NCBI GenBank assembly: GCA_947483075.1
Contig: CANKLE010000002.1
Span: forward strand, 184,086-248,085
Origin: Flavobacteriaceae bacterium
GTDB lineage: Bacteria > Bacteroidota > Bacteroidia > Flavobacteriales > Flavobacteriaceae
DNA: 64,000 nucleotides
Direction: 5' to 3'
Part shown: positions 40,910 through 52,349 of the stretch, in pieces
Layout of the letters: the number at the start of each line of letters is the position of its first letter
Numbering within the stretch: position 1 is the first letter of the stretch
Made by a program: the position numbers and the translations under genes
Notes under the pieces: model-generated
Databases searched by the model: none
What the model saw: only the letters and a program-made list of their open reading frames with translations
What the model was told of the DNA's origin: nothing

Positions 40910-41632
40910 TTATAATCCGTAGCGGATAATACAGTAGATGGCGCGGAATCCATCTTTCCAATTGATTTTTTTTCCTTCCTCATAGGTTCTGCCATAATAA
41001 GAAATACCCACTTCGTAGATACGCACCTTTTTAATCTTAGCGATTTTGGCTGTCACTTCGGGCTCAAAACCAAAGCGTTTTTCTTGCAGTTGAAGGGATT
41101 TTAACATGCCTGTATCAAACAGTTTGTAGCAGGTTTCCATGTCGGTTAAATTCAAATTGGTGAATACGTTTGACAAAGTCGTGAGAAATTTATTGCCAAT
41201 GGTGTGCCAAAAAAACAACACCCGATGCGCATTACCCCCCATAAATCGAGAGCCATAAACCACGTCTGCAAAGCCGTCGATAACCGGTTTAAGCAGTAAG
41301 CTGTATTCGTTGGGGTCGTATTCTAAATCGGCATCTTGTATGAGCGTATATTGGCCGGTAGCCAAGGCAATTCCGGTATGAATGGCCGCGCCTTTTCCTT
41401 TGTTTTTATCGTGGGCCACATAGTGCATAGGGATGTTGGGATGTGTGGCTTGGTAATTTTGAATGGCGGCTTCGGTATGGTCGGTAGAGCAGTCGTTGAC
41501 CACTAGAATTTCTTTTTGAATGCCGTTGGGAAGTTCTACAGCATTTACTTTGTCAAGTATGAGGTGCACGGTGGGGCCTTCGTTGAAGACCGGAATAATA
41601 ATGGATAATTTACTAAAGGCGGGTGTATTCAT
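40910..41632 (-). CDS. Polyprenyl-phosphate glycosyltransferase, GT2 (DPM1/DPG synthase-like)
   Basis: A 240-aa GT2 enzyme without C-terminal membrane helices. LSIIIPVFNEGPTVHLIL, ILVVNDCSTDHTE, NKGKGAAIHTGIALATGQYTLIQDADLEYDPNEYS and VVYGSRFMGG correspond to dolichyl/undecaprenyl-phosphate mannose or glucose synthases. It would load a sugar onto a polyprenyl phosphate for a GT-C enzyme; the neighbouring membrane protein at 41702 is a natural user. 3 bp separate it from the convergent GT4-like gene. Promoter TTG-N19-TAGCTTTG upstream. Confidence 0.92.
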   Translation of the reverse strand: MNTPAFSKLSIIIPVFNEGPTVHLILDKVNAVELPNGIQKEILVVNDCSTDHTEAAIQNYQATHPNIPMHYVAHDKNKGKGAAIHTGIALATGQYTLIQDADLEYDPNEYSLLLKPVIDGFADVVYGSRFMGGNAHRVLFFWHTIGNKFLTTLSNVFTNLNLTDMETCYKLFDTGMLKSLQLQEKRFGFEPEVTAKIAKIKKVRIYEVGISYYGRTYEEGKKINWKDGFRAIYCIIRYGL

Positions 41633-41649
41633 GAATAGAAGCTAGGAGA

Positions 41650-41679
41650 CAAAGCTACAGTTCTATTTTCAAAAATCAA
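41650..41679 (-). promoter_or_regulatory. Promoter TTG-N19-TAGCTTTG of the GT2 gene
   Basis: Minus-strand TTG at 41679-41677 and -7 box TAGCTTTG at 41657-41650, 17 bp before the start at 41632. Confidence 0.65.
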
Positions 41680-41688
41680 TTAAATTGA

Positions 41689-41696
41689 TACATTTG
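41689..41696 (+). promoter_or_regulatory. -7 box TACATTTG five bases before a start codon
   Basis: Perfect TAnnTTTG followed by TTTAC and the ATG at 41702; a third candidate for a leaderless transcript. Confidence 0.6.
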
Positions 41697-41701
41697 TTTA
41701 C

Positions 41702-42949
41702 ATGTACCACCCCTTCAAAATTATTAGTTCGTTTCGTTTTCCTATCGCAATCGTGGCCATAGGTCTTTTGGTGTTACTCGTATTGAATTCCGTATTGCAA
41801 CTCAGTGCACAAACGTTTATTTACCCGGATTCGTTCAGTTATTTTGACGCGGCTACCGATTTGTTTTTACACCTACGCGGCCATTGTTACCGCCCAATCG
41901 GCATGGCATTCATTAGTGGGTTGCCTTATTTGTTTGGGGCCAAAGGAACAGTGATCTTCGGTTGGAGTTTTTATGTAAATGTATTTTGTTGGCTGGGTTC
42001 GGCCCTTTTAATTTATGCCCTACTGAAGCAAAATTTGGCGTCAAAATGGGCCTTTGTTTGTGCGCTACTTTATGTGCTTTGCGTAGGCCCCGCCACCATT
42101 ACCTTTCATTTACTTACCGAAAACAGTTACACTTTTTTGTTGTTGTTGTTTTTGTACTACTGGTTCAGGTACCAAGCAACGAGTCGCTATATTTATTTGG
42201 CCATTGGCATCAGCGTGTTGTTGTTTTCGATGTTGGTGAAACCAGGGTCCAAATTTTTGGCGCTAGGAGTCTTCTTGTATTGCATTAAAACCATTTATGA
42301 GCATAGAAAAGCGCCCACCTCTTGGTTTATTTATGGTACATTGGGGTTGATCGCGCTGCAGTTAGTAGGCATGAAAGCCCAATTTGGCAATTTTACCCTC
42401 AGTTACATCGACGGCATTACCTACCACAATTATCTGTGCACCAAAGCGGTTTGCTACCAAGAGGGCGTTCCGTATCACCAAATTAATAACGAACGAGCCG
42501 CCTATTTGCATCAGTTTTCGTTGCCCGAGCGCAAAACGATTGCCGCTGCCGATCTAAAAAAACACCTCACCACCAACACCTGGAATCTAGGTAAAGCTTA
42601 TGTTTCTAATGTGTGGGATAATACTATTTCGGGGAGTCCCTACATACAAGATTGTGTAAATCGAAACCAAGTGCCCTTCTTTGATCGTGCCAAATCGATG
42701 CTTTTTTCGATTTCTAAATGGCAAAATCGAATTTTTACTTTAGCAGGGATGCTGCTGGTTTTTTGGCTGGTGATTTGCTATAAGCAAAAGGGAAAATCAG
42801 TATTGATGGCCGGATTTGTTATCCTGTATACGGTGCTTTTATCGGGAGTTTCTTGCAGTCAAGGCGACCGTTTTCACCTGGTAATTTACCCAATAGTGCT
42901 CATTTTATTGGCGCATTTTGTGCAGGCATGGGCACAAAAAAAGCGTTAG
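41702..42949 (+). CDS. Polytopic membrane protein, GT-C glycosyltransferase-like
   Basis: A 415-aa integral membrane protein with about ten hydrophobic helices. An early acidic motif after helix 1 (FIYPDSFSYFDAATDLF) and the terminal CSQGDRFHLVIYPIVLILL resemble GT-C enzymes (ArnT/PMT-like), which take sugar from polyprenyl-phosphate donors on the outer face of the inner membrane. A soluble loop of about 100 residues (residues 230-330) carries several cysteines (YLCTKAVCYQEG). It is divergent from the polyprenyl-phosphate glycosyltransferase, fitting a donor-maker and donor-user pair. The class is inferred from topology and motifs, not from an exact family match. Confidence 0.7.
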   Translation: MYHPFKIISSFRFPIAIVAIGLLVLLVLNSVLQLSAQTFIYPDSFSYFDAATDLFLHLRGHCYRPIGMAFISGLPYLFGAKGTVIFGWSFYVNVFCWLGSALLIYALLKQNLASKWAFVCALLYVLCVGPATITFHLLTENSYTFLLLLFLYYWFRYQATSRYIYLAIGISVLLFSMLVKPGSKFLALGVFLYCIKTIYEHRKAPTSWFIYGTLGLIALQLVGMKAQFGNFTLSYIDGITYHNYLCTKAVCYQEGVPYHQINNERAAYLHQFSLPERKTIAAADLKKHLTTNTWNLGKAYVSNVWDNTISGSPYIQDCVNRNQVPFFDRAKSMLFSISKWQNRIFTLAGMLLVFWLVICYKQKGKSVLMAGFVILYTVLLSGVSCSQGDRFHLVIYPIVLILLAHFVQAWAQKKR

Positions 42950-42950
42950 T

Positions 42951-43634
42951 TTAAACGCTTTTCTGAACAACTTCAAATATTTTTTGGTCTTCGCACTTCA
43001 GGGTTTTCGAAGGGAATTTCATCAAGAGCGCGTAATCGTGCGTGGCCATGATGATGGTTTTTCCGTTGGCATTAATTTTACGCAACACGTCCAACACTTC
43101 TACACTGGTTTGTGGGTCTAAATTTCCGGTGGGTTCGTCGGCCAAGATCAATTCGGGATCGTTTAATAACGCCCGGGCAATCGCTACCCGTTGTTGCTCT
43201 CCGCCCGATAATTGGTGCGGCATTTTGCTGGCAATCGATTTTAAATCTACTTTGTCTAATACTTCGTCAATTTTGTCAAGCATTTCTGGTTCAGACGTCC
43301 AGCCGGTAGCTTTCAACACAAACAACATATTTTCTTTGATGCTGCGATCGGGCAACAATTTAAAATCTTGAAACACGATGCCAATTTTTCTGCGTAAATA
43401 AGGAATATCGTCTTCTTTTATTTTTTTTAAATCATACGAAACAATAGTTCCTTCTCCTGTAGTGAGCGGTAAATCGGCATAGAGGGTTTTCATCAAACTA
43501 CTTTTTCCGGAACCAGTTTTTCCGATAATGTAAATGAACTCCCCGTGATTTACTTCTAAATTTACCTCTGATAAAATAACTTTTTCTTCTTGGTAAATGG
43601 TTACGTCACGAAGGGATAAGACAGAATTTGACAT
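42951..43634 (-). CDS. ftsE: Cell division ATP-binding protein FtsE
   Basis: A 227-aa ABC ATPase that, with FtsX, activates peptidoglycan hydrolases at the septum. Walker A GKTGSGKSS (residues 37-45), Q-loop IVFQDFKLLPD, signature LSGGEQQRVAIARALL, Walker B LILADEPTGNLDPQT and the H-loop MATHDY are complete. The IGKTGSGKSSLMKTLYADLPLTTGEG pattern is typical of FtsE. No ftsX is adjacent, as is often seen in Bacteroidota. It is convergent with the GT-C-like gene, with one base between the stops. Confidence 0.93.
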   Translation of the reverse strand: MSNSVLSLRDVTIYQEEKVILSEVNLEVNHGEFIYIIGKTGSGKSSLMKTLYADLPLTTGEGTIVSYDLKKIKEDDIPYLRRKIGIVFQDFKLLPDRSIKENMLFVLKATGWTSEPEMLDKIDEVLDKVDLKSIASKMPHQLSGGEQQRVAIARALLNDPELILADEPTGNLDPQTSVEVLDVLRKINANGKTIIMATHDYALLMKFPSKTLKCEDQKIFEVVQKSV

Positions 43635-43781
43635 AGTATTGCAATTGTTTATGTGGTAAAAGTACTACCTAAACGCTTGTATTCAAAATAAATTTTATCG
43701 GGAATTGGTTTTCTAATTTTTGTTAAAAAAAATGTTCATAATAAAAAGAAGCGCCAACTCGTTATAGGGTATAGAATAGAA

Positions 43782-43789
43782 TACATTTG
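43782..43789 (+). promoter_or_regulatory. -7 box TACATTTG of the TPR gene
   Basis: Perfect consensus 21 bp before the ATG at 43811. -33 box unclear. Confidence 0.65.
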
Positions 43790-43810
43790 AGACTTTAATC
43801 TACAGCTCCT

Positions 43811-46800
43811 ATGCGAAAATTTATCCCACTTCTGCTTTTGTTTGTTCTTGTTCAAAGCAATACAGCATTCGCGCAAAAATCGGCCATTTACACCCACGAA
43901 TTGGAAGATTATACCCGAGCGGTAGGACTGTATAAAAACAAACAATACGCCAGTGCGCAACTCTTGTTTGATCAGGTAAAGCGCCAATCAACTAGTACTG
44001 ATGTTCAGGCAGATTGCAGCTATTTTGCCGCTCATTGTGCCATTCGTTTGGCTCAGCCCAATGCCGATTTGCTGATGGAACAATTTGTACAAGATTACCC
44101 CAGCAGTCCCAAACAAAATCAAGCGTATTTCGAAGTGGCCCAATATTATTTTGAATCGGGCGGCTATGCGCCGGCCTTACTGTGGATTCAGCGGGTAGAG
44201 GAATCCAATTTGAGTTATGCCGAATTGGCTCGTTTTTATTTTGAAAAAGGCTATTGCTTATTTGTTTCTGGAGCCAAAAAAGAAGCGACAGGCTATTTTA
44301 CCAAAGTAGTCGATTCGAAAGAATTTGGCACTCAGGCAAAGTACTATTTGGGTTTTATGGCTTATGACAACGAAGATTTTGCTCAAGCAAACAGCTATTT
44401 TAATGCATTGGCTACCGAAGAAAAATACAAAGAAAAACTGTCCTATTACCAAGCCGAAATGCACTTTAAACAAGGGGCTTTTCAGCAGGCTATTGAGTTG
44501 GCATTGTCAGCTTTACCTGCAGCAACGGCTATAGAAAAATCAGAGTTACACAAAATTGCCGGAGAATCTTATTTCAATTTAAAACAGTACGAGTTGGCTT
44601 TGCCACACCTTAAAGAATACCGCGGCAAAAAAGGCAAATGGAACAACACCGATTTCTATCAGTTGGGCTATACCTATTACAAACAGGCTGATTACGCCAA
44701 TGCCATTTCGCAGTTCAATAAAATCATTGACGGCAAAGATGCCCTGGCGCAAAATGCCTATTACCATTTGGGAGAAAGTTATCTGAAACTCGATCAAAAG
44801 TCGCAAGCTTTGAATGCGTTCAAAAATGCTTCCGAACTTATTTACGACCTAAAAATTCAAGAAGATGCTTTTTTGAATTATGCGCGGTTGAGTTATGATA
44901 TTGGCAATTCCTACCAAGCCGTTCCCGATGTGTTGCAGCAATTTTTAGCCAATTACCCCAACTCGGCCAGTGTGCAAGAGGTGCAACATTTATTGGTCGA
45001 TTCCTATGTAACTTCCAAAAATTACCAAGGCGCCTTGGCTTTATTAGAGAAGAACAGCAGTTTTGGGAACAAGGAAATCTACCAAAAAGTTACTTTTTAT
45101 TGCGGCTTGCAACAGTATACCGACGGGAATTTTCCCGAAGCCAAACGCCTGTTCGAAAAATCGATTGCGGCTGCATCCTCTGCCACCTATACAGCTCGTG
45201 CCACCTTTTGGAAAGGCGAAATTGAGTACGTCTTAGATAATTTTCAAGATGCATTATTGACGTTCAAGCAATTTGAAGCTTTCCCTGAAGCAAAGCAGGT
45301 CCCAGAACACAACAACAGCGACTACAATATGGCGTATGTGTATTTTAAATTAAAAGAATACGAGCAAGCGGCTACGTATTTTCAAAATTATGTAGCCACA
45401 GCTGTAGCCGACAAAGTGCGTGCCAACGATGCCTATTTGCGGTTGGGAGATTGCCGATTTGTAACGGCTAAGTATTGGCCCGCGATGGACGCCTACAACA
45501 AAGTAATTGAACTGAAAAGCTTAGATGCCGATTACGCCGCCTACCAAAAAGCCATCAGTTATGGCTTTGTTTCCAAAAACGACCGTAAGATAGAAGACCT
45601 AATCAAGTTTGTTTCGGCCTATCCCAAATCCCAATACCGCGATGATGTGTTGTACGAATTGGGCAATACCTATGTCACCGAGAAAAAAGCCGATTTGGCC
45701 ATCAAGGCTTATGATCAATTGATTGCCGAATTCCCGAGTTGTTCGTATGCATCCAAGGCTATATTGCGTCAAGGCTTGGTGTTTTACAATGCCGAAAAAG
45801 ATACTCAGGCTTTAGTGAAATTCAAAAAAATTGCCGCCGACTACCCGAAATCCCCCGAGGCCTTAGAAGCGGTATCGACTGCACGGCTTATTTATGTGGA
45901 TAACGGTCATGTAGAAGAGTATGCAGCTTGGGTAAAAACCTTAGATTTCGTAGAAATTACCGATGCCGATTTAGACAACGACAGCTACGAATCGGCCGAG
46001 AAACAATACTTGCAAAACGACAACAAACAGGCTATTGCCGCTTTGAGTAGTTATGTGAGCAAATTTCCGAATGGCATACACGCGTTGAAAGCTAATTTTT
46101 ATTTGGCACAGTCCTATTTTGCTGATGGACTTACCGAAAATGCGATTCCTCATTATGAATTTGTGGTGGGAAAAACGCGCAGCGAATATACTGAACAGGC
46201 CTTGGCACGATTGGGTGAGATTTACACCAAAAAGTTGGATGCACCCGCTGCGATTAGCACCTTAAAACGCCTAGAAGCCGAAGCTGATTTTCCTCAAAAT
46301 GTGGTTTTTGCGCAATCTAATTTGATGAAAACCTATTACGAACAAAAAGCTTATGAGCAAGCGGTTGTGTATGCCGAGAAAGTGTTGGCCAATCCCAAAA
46401 TGGACAGCAATGTCAAATCGGATGCGCAAATTATTGTGGCTCGTTCGGCTTTTTTGGTAAATGACGAAGCCAAAGCCCGCGTAGCCTATGCCAAATTACT
46501 CAGTTTGGCCAAAGGCGAATTGGCTGCTGAAGCCCTCTATTATGACGCCTATTTTAAAAATAAAGACGGCCAATATGACGCGTCAAATTTGGCGGTGCAG
46601 CAGTATACGAAGGCCTATTCGGGGTACAAATATTTTGGTTCCAAAGCCTTAGTTGTCATGGCCAAGAATTTTTATGCGTTGAAAGACAGTTTTCAAGCCA
46701 CCTATATTTTAGAAAGCATCAGCAAGAATTTTAGTGCCTTTCCCGATGTGATTCAAGAGGCCCAACAGGAATTGGATACAATTAAAACCGCCGAAGCACA

Positions 46801-46825
46801 AACCAACTCCTCAATCAAAAAATAA
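43811..46825 (+). CDS. Large exported TPR protein
   Basis: A 1004-aa protein with a signal peptide (FIPLLLLFVLVQSNTAFAQ) followed almost entirely by tetratricopeptide-type helical repeats, e.g. QLGYTYYKQADYANAISQFNKIID, YHLGESYLKLDQKSQALNAFKNA, DVLYELGNTYVTEKKADLAIKAYDQLIAEFP. The spacing of about 34-37 residues and the Tol-Pal/BamD-like YPNS/FPS endings are clear. It probably forms a periplasmic scaffold. The outer-membrane barrel gene follows 22 bp after its stop, suggesting that the two act together at the outer membrane. Specific role unknown. Confidence 0.85.
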   Translation: MRKFIPLLLLFVLVQSNTAFAQKSAIYTHELEDYTRAVGLYKNKQYASAQLLFDQVKRQSTSTDVQADCSYFAAHCAIRLAQPNADLLMEQFVQDYPSSPKQNQAYFEVAQYYFESGGYAPALLWIQRVEESNLSYAELARFYFEKGYCLFVSGAKKEATGYFTKVVDSKEFGTQAKYYLGFMAYDNEDFAQANSYFNALATEEKYKEKLSYYQAEMHFKQGAFQQAIELALSALPAATAIEKSELHKIAGESYFNLKQYELALPHLKEYRGKKGKWNNTDFYQLGYTYYKQADYANAISQFNKIIDGKDALAQNAYYHLGESYLKLDQKSQALNAFKNASELIYDLKIQEDAFLNYARLSYDIGNSYQAVPDVLQQFLANYPNSASVQEVQHLLVDSYVTSKNYQGALALLEKNSSFGNKEIYQKVTFYCGLQQYTDGNFPEAKRLFEKSIAAASSATYTARATFWKGEIEYVLDNFQDALLTFKQFEAFPEAKQVPEHNNSDYNMAYVYFKLKEYEQAATYFQNYVATAVADKVRANDAYLRLGDCRFVTAKYWPAMDAYNKVIELKSLDADYAAYQKAISYGFVSKNDRKIEDLIKFVSAYPKSQYRDDVLYELGNTYVTEKKADLAIKAYDQLIAEFPSCSYASKAILRQGLVFYNAEKDTQALVKFKKIAADYPKSPEALEAVSTARLIYVDNGHVEEYAAWVKTLDFVEITDADLDNDSYESAEKQYLQNDNKQAIAALSSYVSKFPNGIHALKANFYLAQSYFADGLTENAIPHYEFVVGKTRSEYTEQALARLGEIYTKKLDAPAAISTLKRLEAEADFPQNVVFAQSNLMKTYYEQKAYEQAVVYAEKVLANPKMDSNVKSDAQIIVARSAFLVNDEAKARVAYAKLLSLAKGELAAEALYYDAYFKNKDGQYDASNLAVQQYTKAYSGYKYFGSKALVVMAKNFYALKDSFQATYILESISKNFSAFPDVIQEAQQELDTIKTAEAQTNSSIKK

Positions 46826-46847
46826 GTTGTTCCAAAAAATTATACCT

Positions 46848-48596
46848 ATGAAAAATAGCCCATATCTAGTTGTATTTCTATTCGTTCTTTGGGGAAGCAA
46901 CTCGCTTAGCGCTCAAGTTAAGGACGGCATTGGCACAGAAGTAGTAAATGTAGTGAAGCCTTATACGCCCACCATATCGGATGCGTTTAAGGTAAAAGAA
47001 GTTCCGGTGGTAGAAGACGAAGAAAACTCCAAGAAAGAACCCATTCAATACACTATTTTTTCTTTTCCTGTAGCCTCGACATTCGTTCCAGCCAAGGGAA
47101 ATGCAGTTCAGGCTGATAAAGCGGTTCCAGAAAAATTATTCGAAAATTATGCGCAATTGGGTGTTGGAAATTACGGGACTGTATTTTCTGAATTGTACCT
47201 CACCCACGATTTTGATTCCCACAATTTCCTAAATGCTGCGGTAAAACATTTGTCGTCAGCCGGAGGAATTAAAGGCCTTGAATTGCCTGATTCCTATCTC
47301 AAATCGGGCGTTGACATTACCTACGGAAGCAAACAACAAACCTACAGTTGGGATGCCAATTTTGGGTATCAGTTGCAAAAACAACATTGGTATGGAATTA
47401 CAAAACTGGCAGATAACCCGATTGATTGGACTCAAATTTCAAAAGACCAGTTGGCAAAAGCCCAAAATTACCAAACCATCAATTTGGGCGCAAATCTTCG
47501 GTTTACTGATATTTTGCTAAAGCAGCTGGGCTTGAATTACAGCCGTTTTTGGGATGCACACAATTCGTCCGAAATACGTGTCAAGTTGCGCCCTGATTTG
47601 GTTTTTACCCTGCTCGATAAGGAAATTAAAACCAGTTTGTTGGTCGACCATGTGAGCGGTGCTTTCACCAAAGATTTTAACGGACAAACATTGGGCGGTT
47701 ATTCGTTTACCAATTTGGGTGTGCAACCTAGTTTTGCTATGCAACAAGACGATTGGTCTTTTTCTGTTGGTACAGCGCTTATTTATAGCCTAACTAATCA
47801 GGAATTTGGGTCTAAGTTTTTTGCCTACCCCAAAGTAGCTGCTTCCTTAAAAGTTGTAGGCGATTTAATGGTCTTTTATACTGGTATTGATGGTGATTTA
47901 AAACAAAATACCTTCCGCGATTTCGCCCAAGAAAATGCATTTGTTTCGCCCACGTTGCTCATTGCACCCACCAATAAACAGTTTGATGCATTTGCCGGAC
48001 TCAAAGGGAAATTGTCGAGTTACATCAGTTATGATATGAAAGCAGCGATGATTCAGGAGAACAATAAAGCCTTGTTCATCAGTAATTACCTCAAGGCTTA
48101 TGCACCTTCTAATGAACAATATGATTTTGGCAATTCGTTTGGGGTGGTTTATGACAATGTCAAAACATTTCAACTTTCGGGCGGTTTGCGATCTGATCTG
48201 AGTAAAGACATTGCGGTGGGCGTAAATGCTGCGCTTTCAAAATATACCATGGCCAATCAAACCTATGCTTGGAATTTGCCGCAATTTCAGCTAAATGCCA
48301 ACGCTGAGGTTGCTTTTTTGCCTAAATGGTCAGCCGGAACAGCTTTGTTTTTTGTGGGCGAACGAAAAGATTATCAGGTAAACCAAATGGATTTGCCTTT
48401 GGTAGCGGTTGATTATACACGTACCTTGAAAAGTTATGTAGACGCCAATTTTCACCTCAACTACAAACACAACGAGCGTTGGGGCGCTTTTCTAAAATTG
48501 AATAATGTGCTCAATCAAAACTACGAACGCTGGTTAAATTATCCGGTACAAGGGTTTCAAGTATTGGCTGGCGCGTCATATAAGTTTGATTTTTAA
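46848..48596 (+). CDS. Outer-membrane beta-barrel protein, TonB-receptor-like
   Basis: A 582-aa exported barrel protein. The N-terminus is MKNSPYLVVFLFVLWGSNSLSAQ; the mature start VVNVVKPYTPTISDAFKVKEVPVV lacks a plug domain, and the rest is alternating aromatic beta-strands ending in VLAGASYKFDF with a terminal Phe, the outer-membrane assembly signature. Annotation pipelines usually call such proteins TonB-dependent receptors, but without a plug it may be only a barrel. I choose the ATG at 46848; the longer reading would use TTG at 46827. Directly downstream of the TPR gene, likely the same operon. Confidence 0.75.
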   Translation: MKNSPYLVVFLFVLWGSNSLSAQVKDGIGTEVVNVVKPYTPTISDAFKVKEVPVVEDEENSKKEPIQYTIFSFPVASTFVPAKGNAVQADKAVPEKLFENYAQLGVGNYGTVFSELYLTHDFDSHNFLNAAVKHLSSAGGIKGLELPDSYLKSGVDITYGSKQQTYSWDANFGYQLQKQHWYGITKLADNPIDWTQISKDQLAKAQNYQTINLGANLRFTDILLKQLGLNYSRFWDAHNSSEIRVKLRPDLVFTLLDKEIKTSLLVDHVSGAFTKDFNGQTLGGYSFTNLGVQPSFAMQQDDWSFSVGTALIYSLTNQEFGSKFFAYPKVAASLKVVGDLMVFYTGIDGDLKQNTFRDFAQENAFVSPTLLIAPTNKQFDAFAGLKGKLSSYISYDMKAAMIQENNKALFISNYLKAYAPSNEQYDFGNSFGVVYDNVKTFQLSGGLRSDLSKDIAVGVNAALSKYTMANQTYAWNLPQFQLNANAEVAFLPKWSAGTALFFVGERKDYQVNQMDLPLVAVDYTRTLKSYVDANFHLNYKHNERWGAFLKLNNVLNQNYERWLNYPVQGFQVLAGASYKFDF

Positions 48597-48637
48597 TTGA
48601 TGCCTCTCCTAAATTTTACACGAACATCCATTTTTCG

Positions 48638-49087
48638 ATGGTTTTAAAGCAGCAAATCCATTTTCTGTACACCCAACAAGTGCAAGATAAAATTGACGCG
48701 TGTAATGACTTTATTCGAGGACTCACCGTTGACGCACAAAACGATGCCAAAGGATCTGCAGGCGACAAACACGAAACAGCTTTGTCGATGATGCATTTAG
48801 AACAAGAAAAAAGCAATTACAAGCTGCGCGAATTTTTGGATCAAAAGGCGGTGTTAGACAAAATAAATCCTTTAGAAACAAACAAAATTGTTTCGGTAGG
48901 CAGCGTAGTTCGTGTGAATCAATTGTTGCTATTTATTGCGGTGGCATTGCCTAAAATTTCCCTCGAAAAAGAAACTGTATTTGCTATTTCTCCGCAGTCG
49001 CCATTGGGCGCCCAACTTATGGGCAAGACAGCAGGTTTTCAGTTTGAATTGCAGGGCACAGCATACACAATTTTATCGGCAGACTAA
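48638..49087 (+). CDS. GreA/GreB-like C-terminal domain protein
   Basis: A 149-aa cytoplasmic protein. The first half is a charged helical hairpin (QDKIDACNDFIRGLTVDAQNDAKGSAGDKHETALSMMHLEQEK), resembling the Gre-factor coiled coil; the second half VSVGSVVRVNQLLLFIAVALP ... VFAISPQSPLGAQLMGKTAGFQFELQGTAYTI has the GreA/GreB C-terminal fold (ISPQSPLGAQLMGK like the SPIGRALIGK motif). Homologues are often labelled 3-oxoacyl-ACP synthase, which this sequence does not support. A transcription-factor-like role at RNA polymerase is inference. Confidence 0.75.
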   Translation: MVLKQQIHFLYTQQVQDKIDACNDFIRGLTVDAQNDAKGSAGDKHETALSMMHLEQEKSNYKLREFLDQKAVLDKINPLETNKIVSVGSVVRVNQLLLFIAVALPKISLEKETVFAISPQSPLGAQLMGKTAGFQFELQGTAYTILSAD

Positions 49088-49222
49088 GGCTAGTTTTTCT
49101 TTTAAAAATCCGTTAAAATATTCTGACTTTCAAGGCATTACACTACGGCTGTTTTTCTTTGCCCAAACCCAGCGATTTTCATCCAAAATAAAGGGCTTTG
49201 GATGTAAACAAAATGTTAATAA

Positions 49223-51259
<2,037 letters not shown>

Positions 51260-51287
51260 CATTATATTAAGTTAAAATCTAAACAAA

Positions 51288-52223
51288 ATGAAAGTTACTA
51301 TTGTTGGAGCGGGAAATGTTGGTGCTACTTGTGCTGATGTTATTTCGTACAGAGGAATTGCCAGTGAAGTAGTCGTATTGGATATCAAAGAAGGTTTTGC
51401 CGAAGGTAAGGCGATGGATATTTCCCAATGCGCAACAAATACCGGATTCAATACCAAAGTGGTGGGTGTCACCAATGATTACGCCAGAACAGCAAACAGC
51501 GATGTAGTGGTAATTACGTCTGGAATTCCAAGAAAACCAGGAATGACGCGCGAAGAATTAATTGGAATTAACGCCGGAATTGTAAAATCAGTGGTAGAGA
51601 ATGTGTTGAAGCATTCGCCAAACACCATTGTTGTGGTGGTTTCAAACCCGATGGATACCATGACCTATTTGGCATTAAAAGCAACTGGTTTACCAAAACA
51701 TCGCATTATCGGAATGGGAGGCGCCTTAGACAGTTCACGTTTCCGCTACTATTTATCCAAAGCCTTAGACGTGCCATCAAATGATGTTTCGGCTATGGTT
51801 ATTGGCGGTCATGGAGATACTACCATGATTCCCTTAACGCGTTTGGCTTCCTATAATGGTATCCCGGTTTCTGAATTTTTATCGGAAGAAGCGTTGGCTA
51901 AAGTGGCTGCTGACACCATGGTTGGTGGGGCAACCTTAACTGGTTTGTTGGGAACTTCAGCTTGGTATGCACCTGGAGCTTCTGTAGCCTATTTGGTAGA
52001 CAGCATCTTAAACGATCAGAAGAAAATGATTGCGTGTTCAGTATTCTTAGAAGGAGAATATGGCCAAAGCAATATTTGCATCGGAGTGCCTTGTATCATT
52101 GGCAAAAACGGCTTGGAATCAATAGTCGACATCAACTTGAACGACGAAGAAAAAGCCTTGTTTGCCAAAAGTGCCGATGCCGTGCGCAACATGAATGCCG
52201 ATTTAAAATCAATATTGGCCTAA
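51288..52223 (+). CDS. mdh: Malate dehydrogenase (LDH-like type)
   Basis: A 311-aa NAD-dependent enzyme of the TCA cycle. VTIVGAGNVGATCAD is the nucleotide fold, SGIPRKPGMTREELIGINAGI the mobile loop with Arg (RKPGMTR, typical of malate rather than lactate), NPMDTMTYLALKATGLPKHRIIGMGGALDSSRFRYYL the substrate region, and GGHGDTTMIP has the catalytic His. The lactate-type sequence with malate-specific Arg pair identifies MDH group III. A terminator hairpin follows the stop codon. Confidence 0.96.
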   Translation: MKVTIVGAGNVGATCADVISYRGIASEVVVLDIKEGFAEGKAMDISQCATNTGFNTKVVGVTNDYARTANSDVVVITSGIPRKPGMTREELIGINAGIVKSVVENVLKHSPNTIVVVVSNPMDTMTYLALKATGLPKHRIIGMGGALDSSRFRYYLSKALDVPSNDVSAMVIGGHGDTTMIPLTRLASYNGIPVSEFLSEEALAKVAADTMVGGATLTGLLGTSAWYAPGASVAYLVDSILNDQKKMIACSVFLEGEYGQSNICIGVPCIIGKNGLESIVDINLNDEEKALFAKSADAVRNMNADLKSILA

Positions 52224-52242
52224 TTTAGTTCAGTATTACTCC

Positions 52243-52274
52243 AAAAGAGGCTGCTTCGATGCAGTCTTTTTTTT
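52243..52274 (+). terminator. Terminator after mdh
   Basis: AAAAGA-gg-CTGC / TTCGAT / GCAG-TCTTTT hairpin followed by a run of T. Confidence 0.75.
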
Positions 52275-52294
52275 GAGATTAATAGCTAAATAAA

Positions 52295-52325
52295 TTGGTT
52301 AATCATAAGGTAAATTATATATTTG
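52295..52325 (+). promoter_or_regulatory. secDF promoter TTG-N20-TATATTTG
   Basis: TTG at 52295-52297, exactly 20 bp, then TATATTTG at 52318-52325: the strongest match to the consensus in this window. It implies a leader of about 120 nt before the ATG at 52450. Confidence 0.8.
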
Positions 52326-52349
52326 CTCGTTTTAAAAATACCGCCCGTT

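Noticed and set aside
36120..42949. Complete O-antigen or capsule biosynthesis cluster
   Set aside because: No flippase, polymerase, ligase or nucleotide-sugar pathway beyond one ketoisomerase is present; only glycosyltransferases can be supported.
43811..48596. SusC/SusD-type nutrient uptake pair
   Set aside because: The TPR protein is exported without a lipobox and lacks SusD features, and the barrel lacks a plug and carboxypeptidase-like domain.
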